A DNA stretch of 64,000 nt from Brassica napus (taxonomy: Eukaryota > Streptophyta > Magnoliopsida > Brassicales > Brassicaceae), in the NCBI RefSeq assembly GCF_020379485.1, contig NW_026014847.1, positions 1 to 64,000 on the forward strand, in the 5' to 3' direction. This document shows positions 21,814-35,507 of the stretch, piece by piece (the stretch's first letter is position 1; each line of letters opens with the position of its first letter). Made by a program: the position numbers and the translations under genes. The notes under the pieces are model-generated. The model ran no database searches and was not told the origin of the DNA. It saw nothing but the letters and a program-made list of their open reading frames with translations.

Positions 21814-22759
21814 TGTGACACCCCCGATCGTAGTTGACCGGAAATGACACGGTTGATGTTCCTCGATGGTCGATCCGAGGTTCTCAGAAAACTTCTGATC
21901 GCCTTAGACCAATAACCAAAGAACACCAACGCTCCTATCAGATATCACTCTAGGCTTTTCAACCCGAAAAAAGCAATACCCGATAGTTAGTTCGTCCGGA
22001 CAAGGACTAATATAATTTGGAACCCGTACTTTAAAAACATTCTTTATACACTATATACTTATTCATTTAAAAGAATCTTACAAAATCTTATAGATTAACC
22101 TCGAGGTTTTCGGTCAACAAACCTTATACATAAAGTATATCAAAACGACTGCAAGGATAATAAAACTACCGGTGGCTAATGCTGTTCCTTCCCGTCCTAG
22201 AGTAAAGGTCTCCCACCTACTGGTTACCTGCATATCAAATGAGTCATGAGTAACTAGTTTACTCAGTGAGTCTAATCCCACACCCAAACACATATCAATA
22301 GTATCCCGAGCAAGCGACACCATTTGAATGCAGTGGAATTATATTCCATAATTAATATATTTATAAGGCCTCTCAATCCATCCATGTGAATCTATCTTAA
22401 ACATCACCTCCACGATACCCGCCAATCACTCATACTCTTAATATATATATATGCTAAACCCGGAAAACCACCAAGGCTAACCGAGCCTAACAGGGAATAA
22501 ATATAACCATCATCTCCATCAGATATTCCAAGATAGAACATCCAACGCTCAGAATAAACTCACCCAGCATGAATAAAAATCAACGATAATAATTAACACT
22601 CGACCAGAACCATCAAGAGATGGTTTTTCGACCAAAAGACAGCCTGTCGAGATTAATTCACCGTGTCGATTTTTATTTAAATTCTGATCAATCAATCTTC
22701 AAACTGATCTTAAAGAATTTTCTTGACTAAATTTATATATGCTCGTGAGGGTTATTACA
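21814..22759 (-). repeat. E3 3' LTR (946 bp)
   Basis: TG...CA termini; nearly identical to 25793-26738. AT-rich compared with the surrounding satellite. Contains a short TA microsatellite near 22440. Confidence 0.92.
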
Positions 22760-22761
22760 TT

Positions 22762-22777
22762 CTTCCCCCCTCAAAAG
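22762..22777 (-). other. E3 polypurine tract
   Basis: The minus strand reads CTTTTGAGGGGGGAAG just before the 3' LTR, the normal plus-strand primer position. Confidence 0.8.
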
Positions 22778-25775
22778 AATTTGTCCCCGAATTCTGAAAA
22801 CGTAATTGTACACTCTTTACTGAACAGTCTCTGAAAGGAGTTCTGGATATTAGCTATGACCTTATCTTAATCTGCCCATATCAAAACAACTCATGGTTGA
22901 TCCCTTGATTCTCCCAACCGATCCTTTCTTTTATGACCAGCCACTTTCAAGATAACCAAATTCTGTACTCTGCACAACTCTTGTCAACTGCGGTCTGCAT
23001 ACTTTTTCTAACAATCTTGTATCTATAGACTATCACTTCTCATCCTTTTCTATATGGCTTTCTCCCATAACATCAACATGAAATTTGGAACATGAGGTGA
23101 TGTGCCATACGTGAAGGTAACATCTTCAGTCTGGTCAATGTCAACTTGATTAACTGTGCAACAATCAAACAAGAACATGCACGATCAATCACGCTAACAT
23201 GATTCAGACCAAGGGTGCCACTCTCAAATACACACACACACACTTATTCCAGGAATGATTTCCCTTACAGTATTCCATACTCTTTTTTATCTTATCTGAG
23301 ATACTCTTCAAAAACTCCTTAACGACTCAATCTCACTGAAGTTTCGCATATCCAAGTCTTGTTCTATTACTTTCTGATTTCCTTCTTCTGTCTAGTAACT
23401 GAGGAATCAACAAGTCCGCCTATACCAAACTTGATTTACCAACGATGTACTCTTGTATGATGACTTCACATTTTCTCTGTTAATACATCTTCTGATCTCT
23501 TAACAACTTGAGCATTCCCATATGCCTTATGGTTATACCTTTTTCCTTGCACTCTTCAATCTTCCTTGGGATTTACTTCACATCTGCTTAATTTTAGGTT
23601 GAATTTGGGTTCCTTCTCCCACATCTCCACTTTATGAACTTGTACATGACACAGTCCTCATACTATTCTTCGAAATTCTCTTCACCCAGTTCCTTCTATG
23701 AATTCCTTAGATTCGCATCCTTCAACTGAGTTCCTCAAATACGAATGAATAAGCCAACTTGATTTTCTACTTGCAATCTTGAAGGTTCTCTATTCTCTCC
23801 AGACTGATATGAGCTAGGCTCCAACACTTAGTAGAATACCATTGCAGGCCAACGGTAACTGGTCTTCTCTCAAAGACTTCCTTCCTCAACAACATCCTAA
23901 TTGAGCTCGATAACTAGATAGCCAATCTCACTCTAGATAGAAACAAACCGCTCTAATGGAAGTACAAAGGAATGGGGATGGGATACGAAGGCATACCATT
24001 AATTTAACTGGCAGCCAATACTTCCAAGAATAAGAACGGTAGACTTGAATTCACTAAAGTGAATCCTACTTACAACTATGACACTACTCGGGAACTACAA
24101 CTACGTGTGGTTCCCGAATCAAACACAATATGGACGGAAAATTCCATCCATAGGCAAGGTCTCTTACGACACCTTGATCACAATTCACATTTTTTTTTTA
24201 ATTTCAATCATTCATAGAATTTTAAAAATGCACACAACACACAATGGGATAAGAAGCAAACCTGTGATTGGACCTTTTCAGAGGTTTTGACGGTCCAGGC
24301 AACTATAAAGTGTAGGCTCTACCCAAATAGCCTAACACTTGGATGTGGACTAACGGTAAGGAAAAGCGGACAAGTTCAACAAGTGTTATCTTAGGTATAG
24401 GTAACGTAGATCGGGTAACTTCATGAGGAAGGGTAACCTAAATTCCTAACTCTTCACAAGAACCACCAAAGCGCGAATGATGTAAACATTCCAGGATTTC
24501 CCAAACTTTGACAATCACGACCATTCTGTCCTTGCTAGTCACAACCATAACGGGTCAAGGTCCTCGATCTTGATCTGATAAAATGTACACCCAAAATCAT
24601 CCCCAACGACTTACTTAACTCACTTCTTGAAACTGACCTTTGATCTGCATCGGTTGGAAAATAAACGGTCTGCATGACTTGGTTAACTTCTTCAGAAATA
24701 ATAGCTTCTTTAACATTCACGTCATACTCTAACATTTCCTCGAAGCTTTGAAACTCCATGGTCTTTTATCTACTCCAAAATTCTTGGCTAAGTTCCCAAA
24801 GATTTTCCGTATGATCTTTGGTTTATTCTTCAAACCATAATCGATGAATGAAATTCACTCGACCACATATCTCGATGCTGAAATTGTAGTATATGATTAA
24901 CTCGACATGAACCTCTTGGCGGAAACATCCCACTGTACCAACTCCGTAAACTGAATCTTCAATCGGTCCTATACCTTGTGTATAAAATACTACTTCGTGA
25001 ACTCTTGAAATCTGTCCAAATCGATCTCACCTCTCTGAAGAAAATATTTTTCTCAGAGTGTTGCATCCCAAATCTGCCTCAAGCCATAGTATACCTCGAA
25101 CGGTTTAGTCCTTCTTCCGTATCTTGTGGTCCCACTACTTCTTTCCATCATAAGCTTGAAGATGTTTTGTTGCCAACAGAAAGATGCATGTGTGTCCATC
25201 GTCTTGTACTACAGTTGAACCATCTCTTCCTCCAACGCTAAGCTCCAAACAAATGTTGAAAAATTCAGGCTTGTACGGCTGTGTTTCTTGTACGTCTCAG
25301 CATAAGCTGGAGACTTGAGAAGCCGGAAGAATAATTGCATCTACGTGATCATGTGTAGTCGCATCGCTCTGAATCGGACCACAAGCAACGCCCACCTTGA
25401 CATCGATAACACACGAGTCCGGAGATGTATTCGATGTGTTAACTATGTCCAATATATCTCTCTAAATAATTGGTATCCCCACTAGAACTCAAAAGAATGC
25501 CAAGAAGGCATGACGTTACTGACTCCTAATAGGACGGTAGTGAACCCGACCATGAGGGTAGCAAAGTCGAGCCTGATGATAGTAACATCGGAAAGTACGG
25601 TCCATCCGTTCAAGCTTGTCTCGGTGGTTCTGCTATGAAAGATCACAGTTAGGTAACTACCCATGACTATCTATCCTAAAATGAAGGAACAAGCCAGCAT
25701 ATCCTAGTTATCCTTGCGACTCATTTTGACTAAAAAAACATTTGAAACAAGTCCCATTCTAGCATCGTATAACCA

Positions 25776-25788
25776 TGCTCTGATACCA
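25776..25788 (-). other. E3 primer-binding site (initiator Met tRNA)
   Basis: The minus strand reads TGGTATCAGAGCA four bases after the 5' LTR end, a full match to the plant initiator-Met complement. Confidence 0.88.
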
Positions 25789-25792
25789 CCTT

Positions 25793-26738
25793 TGTGACAC
25801 CCCCGATCGTAGTTGACCGGAAATGACACGGTTGATGTTCCTCGATGGTCGATCCGAGGTTCTCAGAAAACTTCTGATCGCCTTAGACCAATAACCAAAG
25901 AACACCAACGCTCCTATCAGATATCACTCTAGGCTTTTCAACCCGAAAAAGCAATACCCGATACTTAGTTCGTCCGGACAAGGACTAATATCATTTGGAA
26001 CCCGTACCTTAAAAACATTCTTTATACACTATATACTTATTCATTTAAAAGAATCTTACAAAATCTTATAGATTAACCTCGAGGTTTTCGGTCAACAAAC
26101 CTTATACATAAAGTATATCAAAACGACTGCAAGGATAATAAAACTACCGCTGGCTAATGCCGTTCCTTCCCGTCCTAGAGTAAAGGTCTCCCACCTACTG
26201 GTTACCTGCATATCAAATCAGTCATGAGTAACTAGTTTACTTAGTGAGTCTAATCCCACACCCAAACACATATCAATAGTATCCCGAGCAAGCGACACCA
26301 TTTGAATGCAGTGGAATTATATTCCATAATTAATATATTTATAAGGCCTCTCAATCCATCCATGTGAATCTATCTTAAACATCACCTCCACGATACCCGC
26401 CAATCACTCATACTCTTAATATATATATATATGCTAAACCCGGAAAACCACCAAGGTAACCGAGCCTAACAGGGAATAAATTAAACCATCATCTCCATCA
26501 GATATTCCAAGATAGAACATCCAACGCTCTGAATAAACTCACCCAGCATGAATAAAAATCAACGATAATAATTAACACTCGACCAGAACCATCAAGAGAT
26601 GGTTTTTCGACCAAAAGACAGCCCGTCGAGATTAATTCACCGTGTCGATTTTTATTTAAATTCTGATCAATCAATCTTCAAACTGATCTTAAAGAATTTT
26701 CTTGACTAAATTTATATATGCTCGTGAGGGTTATTACA
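25793..26738 (-). repeat. E3 5' LTR (946 bp)
   Basis: Pairs with 21814-22759. It lies next to the primer site and ends against satellite at 26739. Confidence 0.92.
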
Positions 26739-26777
26739 GTGTGTGTCCGTGTGTGTCCGTCAGCACACACATGACGT

Positions 26778-28251
26778 TTGTGGCTTTCCATCAGTACACA
26801 TATCAGCACGTTGGTCATTGGACTCAGCATGCTAACCCTTCGCATGGACTGTTCGGGTGATTTTGGCCCATGTGGGCTATCTGTTCAGTACACACAGGAC
26901 GTCCGTGGGTGTCCGTCAGCAGTCAGCACACACAGGAGGTGTGTGGGTGTCCGTCAGCACACACAGGACGTCCGTGTGTGTCCGTCAGCACACACAGGAC
27001 GTCCGGGGCTGTCCCCGTGTGTCCGTGTGTGTCCGTCAGCACACATAGGACGTCCGTGGCTGTCCATCAGTACACATATAAGCACGTTTGTCCTTGGACT
27101 CAGCACGCTGACCCTTCCCGTGGACTGTTCGGGTGATTTTGGCCCACGTGGGATGTCTGGTCAGTACACACAGGATGTCCGTGGGTGTCCTCCAGCACAC
27201 ACAGGACGTCTGTGGCTGTCTGTGTGTGTTCGTCTGTGACCGTCAGCACACACAGGACGTCCGTGTCTGTCCATCAGTTCACATTTCAGCACGTTGGTTC
27301 TTGGACTCAGAACCCTGGCCCTTCTCGTGGACTGTTTGGGTGATTTTGGCCAACGTGGGCTGTCTGTTCAGTACACACAGGACGTCCGTGGGGGTCCGTC
27401 AGCACACACAGGACATTCGTGTGTGTCCGTCAGCTCACAGAGGACGTCCGGGGCTGTCCGTGTGTGTCCGTCAGCACACACATGAAGTCCGTGACTGTCC
27501 ATCAGTACACATATCAGCATGTTGGTCCTTGGACTCAGCACGTTGACCCTTCCCGTGGACTGTTCGGGTGATTTTGGCCCCCGTGGGCTGTCTGGTCAGT
27601 ACACACAGGACGTCTGTGGGTGTCCGCCAGCACACACAGGACGTCCGTGGCTGTCCGTGTGCGTTCGTCTGTGTGCATCAGCACACACAGGACGTCCGTT
27701 GCTATCCATCAGTACACATATCAGGACGTTGGTCCTTGGACTCAGCACGCTGGCCCTTCCTGTGGACTGTTTGGATGATTTTGGCCCACGTGGGCTGTTT
27801 GTTCAGTACACAGGACGTCCGTGGGTGTCCGCCAGCACACACATGACGTCTGTGGCTTTCCGTGGCTGTCCGTCAGCACACACAGGACGTCTGTGGCTGT
27901 CTGTGTGTGTCCGTGTGTGTCTGCCAGCATACACAGAATTTTCGTGGCTGTCCGTGGCTGTCTGTCAGCACACACAGGACGTCCGTGTGTGTCTGTCAGC
28001 ACACACAGGACGTCCGTGGCTGTCCATCAGTACACATATCAGCACACTGGTCCTTGGACTCAGCATGCTGGCCCTTCCCGTGGACGGTTCGGGTGATTTT
28101 GGCCCACGTGGGCTGTCTGTTCAGTACACATAGGACGTCCGTGGGTGTCCATCAGCACACACAGGACGTCCGTGGGTGTTCCTCTATACACACAGGACAT
28201 CCCTGGCTGTCTGTGTGTGTCCGTGTGTGTCCGTCAGCACACACATGACGT
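26778..28251. repeat. Higher-order satellite unit, copy 1 (1474 bp)
   Basis: Matches 28252-29757 with very few differences, including the rare doubling CAGCAGTCAGCACAC and the AAGCACGTTTGTCC core variant. Related sequence is also seen in block B from about 20350. Confidence 0.85.
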
Positions 28252-29757
28252 TTGTGGCTGTCCATTAGTACACATATCAGCACGTTGGTCATTGGACTCA
28301 GCATGCTAACCCTTCCCATGGACTGTTCGGGTGATTTTGGCCCATGTGGGCTATCTGTTCAGTACACACAGGACGTCTGTGGGTGTCCGTCAGCAGTCAG
28401 CACACACAGGAGGTGTGTGGGTGTCCGTCAGCACACACAGGACGTCCGTGTGTGTCCGTCAGCACACACAGGACGTCCGGGGCTGTCCCCGTGTGTCCGT
28501 GTGTGTCCGTCAGCACACATAGGACGTCCGTGGCTGTCCATCAGTACACATATAAGCACGTTTGTCCTTGGACTCAGCACGCTGACCCTTCCCGTGGACT
28601 GTTCGGGTGATTTTGGCCCACGTGGGATGTCTGGTCAGTACACACAGGATGTCCGTGGGTGTCCTCCAGCACACACAGGACGTCTGTGGCTGTCTGTGTG
28701 TGTTCGTCTGTGACCGTCAGCACACACAGGACGTTCGTGTCTGTCCATCAGTTCACATTTCAGCACGTTGGTTCTTGGACTCAGAACCCTGGCCCTTCTC
28801 GTGGACTGTTTGGGTGATTTTGGCCAACGTGGGCTGTCTGTTCAGTACACACAGGACGTCCGTGGGGGTCCGTCAGCACACACAGGACATTCGTGTGTGT
28901 CCGTCAGCTCACAGAGGACGTCCGGGGCTGTCCGTGTGTGTCCGTCAGCACACACATGACGTCCGTGACTGTCCATCAGTACACATATCAGCATGTTGGT
29001 CCTTGGACTCAGCACGTTGACCCTTCCCGTGGACTGTTCGGGTGATTTTGGCCCACGTGGGCTGTCTGGTCAGTACACACAGGACGTCTGTGGGTGTCCG
29101 CCAGCACACACAGGACGTCTGTGGCTGTCCGTGTGCGTTCGTCTGTGTGCATCAGCACACACAGGACGTCCGTTGCTATCCATCAGTACACATATCAGGA
29201 CGTTGGTCCTTGGACTCAGCACGCTGGCCCTTCCTGTGGACTGTTGGGTGATTTTGGCCCACGTGGGCTGTTTGTTCAGTATACAGGACGTCCGTGGGTG
29301 TCCGCCAGCACACACACATGACGTCTGTGGCTTTCCGTGGCTGTCCGTCAGCACACACAGGACGTCTGTGGCTGTCTGTGTGTGTCCGTGTGTGTCTGCC
29401 AGCATACACAGGATTTTCGTGGCTGTCTGTGGCTGTCTGTCAGCACACACAGGACGTCCCTGTGTGTCCGTCAGCACACACAGGACGTCCGTGTGTGTCT
29501 GTCAGCACACACAGGACGTCCGTGGCTGTCCATCAGTACACATATCAGCACACTGGTCCTTGGACTCAGCATGCTGGCCCTTCCCGTGGACGGTTCGGGT
29601 GATTTTGGCCCACGTGGGCTGTCTGTTCAGTACACATAGGACGTGCGTGGGTGTCCATCAGCACACACAGGACGTCCGTGGGTGTTCCTCTATACACACA
29701 GGACATCCCTGGCTGTCCGTGTGTGTCCGTGTGTGTCCGTCAGCACACACATGACGT
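28252..29757. repeat. Higher-order satellite unit, copy 2 (1506 bp)
   Basis: Collinear with copy 1 but about 32 bp longer, apparently from one extra subunit near 29460. A partial third copy begins at 29758. Confidence 0.85.
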
Positions 29758-30152
29758 TTGTGGCTGTCCATCAGTACACATATCAGCACGTTGGTCATTG
29801 GACTCAGCATGCTAACCCTTCCCATGGACTGTTCGGGTGATTTTGGCCCATGTGGGCTATCTGTTCAGTACACACAGGACGTCCGTGGGTGTCCGTCAGC
29901 AGTCAGCACACACATGACGTGTGTGGGTGTCCGTCAGCACACACAGGACGTCCGTGTGTGTCCGTCAGCACACACAGGACGTCCGGGGCTGTCCGTGTGT
30001 GTCCGTGTGTGTCCGTCAGCACACATAGGACGTCCGTGGCTGTCCATCAGTACACATATAAGCACGTTTGTCCTTGGACTCAGCACGCTGACTCTTCCCG
30101 TGGACTGTTCGGGTGATTTTGGCCCACGTGGGATGTCTGGTCAGTACACAAG

Positions 30153-32139
30153 ATGTCCGTGGGTGTCCTCCAGCACACACAGGAAGTCTGTGGCTGTTTG
30201 TGTGTGTCCATCTGTGACCGTCAGCACACACAGGACGTCCGTGTCTGTCCATCAGTTCACATTTCAGCACGTTGGTTCTTGGACTCCGCACGGTGGCCCT
30301 CCCCGTGGACTGTTTGGGTGATTTTGGCCCCTGTGGGCTGTCTGTTCAGTACACACAAGATGTCTGTGGGTGTCCGCCAGTACACACAGGACGTCCGTGG
30401 CTGTCCGTCTGTGTCCGTGTGTGTCTGTGGGTGTCCGCCAGTACACACAGGACGTTCGTGGCTGTCAATGGCTGTCCGTCAGCACACACAGGACGTCTAT
30501 GTGTGTCCGTCATCACACACAGGACGTGTGTGTGTGTGTCTGTGTGTGTCCGTAAGCACACAGAGGAAGTCTATGGCTGTCCATCAGTACACATATCAGC
30601 ACGCTGGTCCTTGGACTCAGCACGCTGGCCCTTCCCGTGGACTGTTTGGGTGATTTTGGCCCACGTGGGCTGTCTGTTCAGAACACACATGACGTCCGTG
30701 GGTGTCCGTCAGCACACACAGGACGTCTGTAGCTGTCCGTGTGTGTCTGTGTGTGTCCGTCAGCACACACAGGACGTCCGTGGCTGTCCATCAGTACACA
30801 TATCAGCACGTTGGTCCTTGGACTCAGCACGCTGACCCTTCCCGTGGACTGTTCGGGTGATTTTGGCCCTCGTGGGCTGTCTGTTGAGTACTCACAGGAC
30901 GTCTGTGGGTGTCCGCCAGCACACACAGGTTGTCCGTGGCTGCCTGTGTGTGTCCGTGTGTGTCCGTTTTGTGGCCGTCAGCACTCACAGGACGTCCGTG
31001 GCTGTTCATCAGTACACATATCAGCACATTGGTCCTTGAACTCAGCACGTTGGTCCTTGGAGTCAGCACGCTGGCCCTTCCCGTGGACTATTTGGGTCAT
31101 TTTGGCCCACGTGGGCTGTCTGTTCAGTACACACAGGACATCCGTGGGTGTCCGCCAGCACACACAGGACGTTTGTGGCTGTCAGTGGCTGTCCGTCAGC
31201 ACACACAAGACGTTTATGGCTGTCCGTGTGTGCCCGTGTGTGTCTGTGGGTGTCTGCCAGCATACACAGGACATTCGTGGCTGTCCGTGGCTGTCTGTCA
31301 GCACACACAGGACGTCCATGTGTGTCCATCAGCAAACACAGGACGTCCGTGTGTGTGCGTGTGTGTCCTTCAGCACACACAGGATGTCCGTGGCTGTCCA
31401 TCAGTACACATATCAGCACATTGGTCCTTGGATTCAGCACGCTGACCCTTCCCGTGGAATGTTCGGGTGATTTTGGCCCTCGTGGGCTGTCTGTTGAGTA
31501 CATATAGGACGTCTGTGGGTGTCCGCCAGTACAAACTGGACGTCTGTGGCTGTCTGTGTGTGTCCGTGTGTGTCCGTCAGCACACACAGGACGTCTGTGG
31601 CTGTCCATCAGTACACATATCAGCACTTTTGTCCTTGGACTCAGCACCCTGGCCCTTCCCATGGACTGTTTGGGTGATTTTGGCCCACGTGGGCTGTCTG
31701 TTCAGTACACAAAGGACGTCCGTGGGTGTCCGCCAGCACACACAGGACGTCCATGGGTGTTCGTGGCACACACACAGGACGTCCGTGGCTGTCCATCAGT
31801 ACACATATCAGCACGCTGGTCCTTGGACTCAGCACGCTGCCCCTTCCCGTGGACTCTTCGGGTGATTTTGGCTCACGTGGGCTGTCTGTTCAGTACACAC
31901 AGGACGTCCGTGGGTGTCCATCAGCACACACAGGACGTCCTTGGCTGTCCATCAGTACACACATGACATCTGTGGCTGTCTGCGTGTGTCTGTGTGTGTC
32001 CGTCAGCACACACATGACGTCTGTGTCTGTCCATCAGTACACATATCAGCACGTTGGTCGTTGGACTCAGCACGCTGACCCTTCCCGTGGACTGTTCGGG
32101 TGATTTTGGCCCACGTGGGATGTCTGGTCAGTACACAAG
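30153..32139. repeat. 1987-bp satellite duplication, copy 1
   Basis: Landmarks repeat at an exact 1987-bp offset: the unusual TGTCCGTTTTGTGGCCGTCA near 30955 and 32942, the doubled core near 31020 and 33007, and the GGCACACACACAGG variant near 31766 and 33753. Confidence 0.9.
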
Positions 32140-34126
32140 ATGTCCGTGGGTGTCCTCCAGCACACACAGGACGTCTGTGGCTGTTTGTGTGTGTCCGTCT
32201 GTGACCGTCAGCACACACAGGACGTCCGTGTCTGTCCATCAGTTCACATTTCAGCACGTTGGTTCTTGGACTCCGCACGGTGGCCCTCCCCGTGGACTGT
32301 TTGGGTGATTTTGGCCCCTGTGGGCTGTCTGTTCAGTACACACAAGATGTCTGTGGGTGTCCGCCAGGACACACGGGACGTCCGTGGCTGTCCGTCTGTG
32401 TCCGTGTGTGTCTGTGGGTGTCCGCCAGCACACACAGGACGTTCGTGGCTGTCAATGGCTGTCCGTCAGCACACACAGGACGTCTATGTGTGTCCGTCAT
32501 CACACACAGGACGTGTGTGTGTGTGTCTGTGTGTGTCCGTCAGCACACAGAGGAAGTCTATGGCTGTCCATCAGTACACATATCAGCACGCTGGTCCTTG
32601 GACTCAGCACGCTGGCCCTTCCCGTGGACTGTTTGGGTGATTTTGGCCCATGTGGGCTGTCTGTTCAGAACACACATGACGTCCGTGGGTGTCCGGCAGC
32701 ACACACAGGACGTCCGTAGCTGTCCGTGTGTGTCTGTGTGTGTCCGTCAGCACACACAGGACGTCCGTGGCTGTCCATCAGTACACATATCAGCACGTTG
32801 GTCCTTGGACTCAGCACGCTGACCCTTCCCGTGGACTGTTCGGGTGATTTTGGCCCTCGTGGGCTGTCTGTTGAGTACTCACAGGACGTCTGTGGGTGTC
32901 CGCCAGCAAACACAGGATGTCCGTGGCTGCCTGTGTGTGTCCGTGTGTGTCCGTTTTGTGGCCGTCAACACTCACAGGACGTCCGTGGCTGTTTATCAGT
33001 ACACATATCAGCACGTTGGTCCTTGAACTCAGCACGTTGGTCCTTGGAGTCAGCACGCTGGCCCTTCCCGTGGACTGTTTGGGTCATTTTGGCCCACGTA
33101 GGCTGTCTGTTCAGTACACACAGGACATCCGTGGGTGTCCGCCAGCACACACAGGACGTTTGTGGCTGTCAGTGGCTGTCCGTCAGCACACACAAGACGT
33201 TTATGGCTGTCCGTGTGTGCCCGTGTGTGTCTGTGGGTGTCTGCCAGCATACACAGGACATTCGTGGCTGTCCGTGGCTGTCTGTCAGCACACACAGGAC
33301 GTCCATGTGTGTCCATCAGCAAACACAGGACGTCCGTGTGTGTGCGTGTGTGTCCTTCAGCACACACAGGATGTCCGTGGCTGTCCATCAGTACACATAT
33401 CAGCACATTGGTCCTTGGATTCAGCACGCTGACCCTTCCCGTGGAATGTTCGGATGAGTTTGGCCCTCGTGGGCTGTCTGTTGAGTACTTATAGGACGTC
33501 TGTGGGTGTCCGCCAGTACAAACTGGACGTCTGTGGCTGTCTGTGTGTGTCCGTGTGTGTCCGTCAGCACACACAGGACGTCCGTGGCTGTCCATCAGTA
33601 CACATATCAGCACTTTTGTCCTTGGACTCAGCACCCTGGCCCTTCCCATGGACTGTTTGGATGATTTTGGCCCACGTAGGCTGTCTGTTCAGTACACAAA
33701 GGACGTCTGTGGGTGTCCGCCAGCACACACAGGACGTCCATGGGTGTTCGTGGCACACACACAGGACGTCCGTGGCTGTCCATCAGTACACATATCAGCA
33801 CGCTGGTCCTTGGACTCAGCACGCTGCCCCTTCCCGTGGACTCTTCGGGTGATTTTGGCTCACGTGGGCTGTCTGTTCAGTACACACAGGACGTCCGTGG
33901 GTGTCCATCAGCACACACAGGACGTCCTTGGCTGTCCATCAGTACACACATGACATCTGTGGCTGTCTGCGTGTGTCTGTGTGTGTCCGTCAGCACACAC
34001 ATGACGTCTGTGTCTGTCCATCAGTACACATATCAGCACGTTGGTCGTTGGACTCAGCACACTGGCCCTTCCCGTGGACTGTTCGGGTGATTTTGGCCCA
34101 CGTGGGCTGTCTGGTCAGTACGCACA
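32140..34126. repeat. 1987-bp satellite duplication, copy 2
   Basis: Second copy of 30153-32139. Near-identity fades after about 34060. Confidence 0.88.
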
Positions 34127-35507
34127 GGACGTCCGTGGCTGTCCATGTGTGTCCGTCTGAGTCCGTCAGCACACACAGGACGTCCGTGTCTATCCATCAG
34201 TTCACATATCAGCATGTTGGTTTGTGGACTCCGCATGATGGCCCTTCCCGAGGACTGTTTCGTGATTTTGGCCCACGTGGGCTGTCTGTTCAGTAAACAC
34301 AGGACGTCTGTGGGTTTCTGCCAGCACACACAGGACGTCCATGGCTGTCCGTGGCTGTCCGGCAGCACACACAGGACGTCTGTGGCTGTCCGTGTGTGTC
34401 CCTGTGTGTCTGTGGGTGTCCGCCATCACACATGACGTTCGTGGCTGTCAGTGGCTGTCTGTCAGCACACACAGGACGTCCATGTGTGTCCGTCATCACA
34501 CACAGGACGTCCATGTGTTTCCGTCAGCACACACAGGACGTCCATCAGTACATATATCAGCACGCTGGCCCTTCCCGTGGACTCCCCGTTAAAAAAAAAA
34601 ATTATTATTTAGTGGTCGTACCGCGGGCAATGGATGGTCGAAGAATTGATCATGGGTGAACCATAAGCTGCTGGAACATGGTTAGAAAAGTGTTAGATTG
34701 ATCAGAAGGATGTTTTGGAAGCATAACATTTTTGGAAGCACGACGGTTTAGAAGCTCGACGTTTTTGAAGACTGGCGTTTCTTCATCACGAAGTTTTCTC
34801 GGAATATCTTCGTATCAGTAAAATATTATTCTGAAGACATTATAAGTCGGAAGCAGGACGGGAATTAAGCAGGACGGGAAGCAAGCACGACGGGATTGAA
34901 GCACGACGGGAAAACCCGAAGTTGGGCGAAAACCCTAATTTCGGTATTAAGAAATTCTTTGAGGAAGCCGGAGGCTCGGGAAATATTTTTAAAGGATATC
35001 AGACATCATCTGTAGTTTATTAAAAATATTCAGAGAATCAGAATGGGAGCGGAAAAATATTCGGGATTGATCGCGGGTTAGAAATTCACAAGAAGGGTCG
35101 AAATCGCGCAAAGAAACCGAGAAGCTCGAGGTGGCTTGATCAGAAGGGATAAGAACGTGGTGGCAACTGTCTAACCAGCTGAGTGTCAAGGGAAGCTCGA
35201 GGTGTCGCCGTGCATGGAAGCTGCACATGCAGCTTGACATGTAGGAGCACGAGGTGGATTAGCCAAGCACGAGATGTCGCGACGCATGCAACCGAAGCAT
35301 GCTGATCGACATGTGTGTGATGCTGCGGCGCCTTGCATGAGCTCCAGTCATGCAGCCTGACATCTGGGAGGAGTGGTGGCGTCCTGAATGTGTCCTGGAC
35401 ATGCAGCCAGCCACGTGGAGCACGAGGTGTCGCCGTGCATGCGTCCGGAGCCATGCGGAGCAACACACGGGCTGCCACCAACCTGAAGCTGATTGGCTGG
35501 TGTCTCC

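Larger units (their letters stand above)
22760..25792 (-). other. E3 interior, no recognisable coding sequence
   Basis: About 3.0 kb of AT-rich sequence with only short frames, such as 74 codons at 24535-24759 and 60 codons at 25482-25664 on the minus strand. None shows a motif I recognise. It ends on the minus strand with a typical gypsy pol-end/polypurine layout. It is best read as a decayed or replaced interior. Confidence 0.7.
21814..26738 (-). mobile_element. E3: non-autonomous or decayed gypsy-type LTR retrotransposon (4.9 kb)
   Basis: Two 946-bp LTRs flank a 3033-bp interior. A Met-tRNA primer site beside the right LTR and a polypurine tract beside the left LTR fix the minus orientation. 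The termini (TGTGACACCCCCGATC...TTATTACA) resemble those of the other families here. I could not recognise Gag or Pol domains in the interior, and the longest frames are short. The LTRs differ at only about 14 places by eye, so the element inserted recently relative to its coding decay; it was probably already non-coding when it moved. Confidence 0.88.
26739..34587. repeat. Satellite block C, with higher-order units
   Basis: The longest uninterrupted satellite stretch. It contains tandem higher-order units of about 1474-1506 bp (from 26778) and a 1987-bp tandem duplication (from 30153). It starts with the E3 TSD and ends at the truncated E4 5' LTR, where the core sequence GCCCTTCCCGTGGACT breaks off. 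No gene seen. Confidence 0.95.

Noticed and set aside
24078..24290. 70-codon plus-strand frame in the E3 interior as a host gene fragment
   Set aside because: No recognisable similarity, and AT-rich sequence yields such frames by chance.
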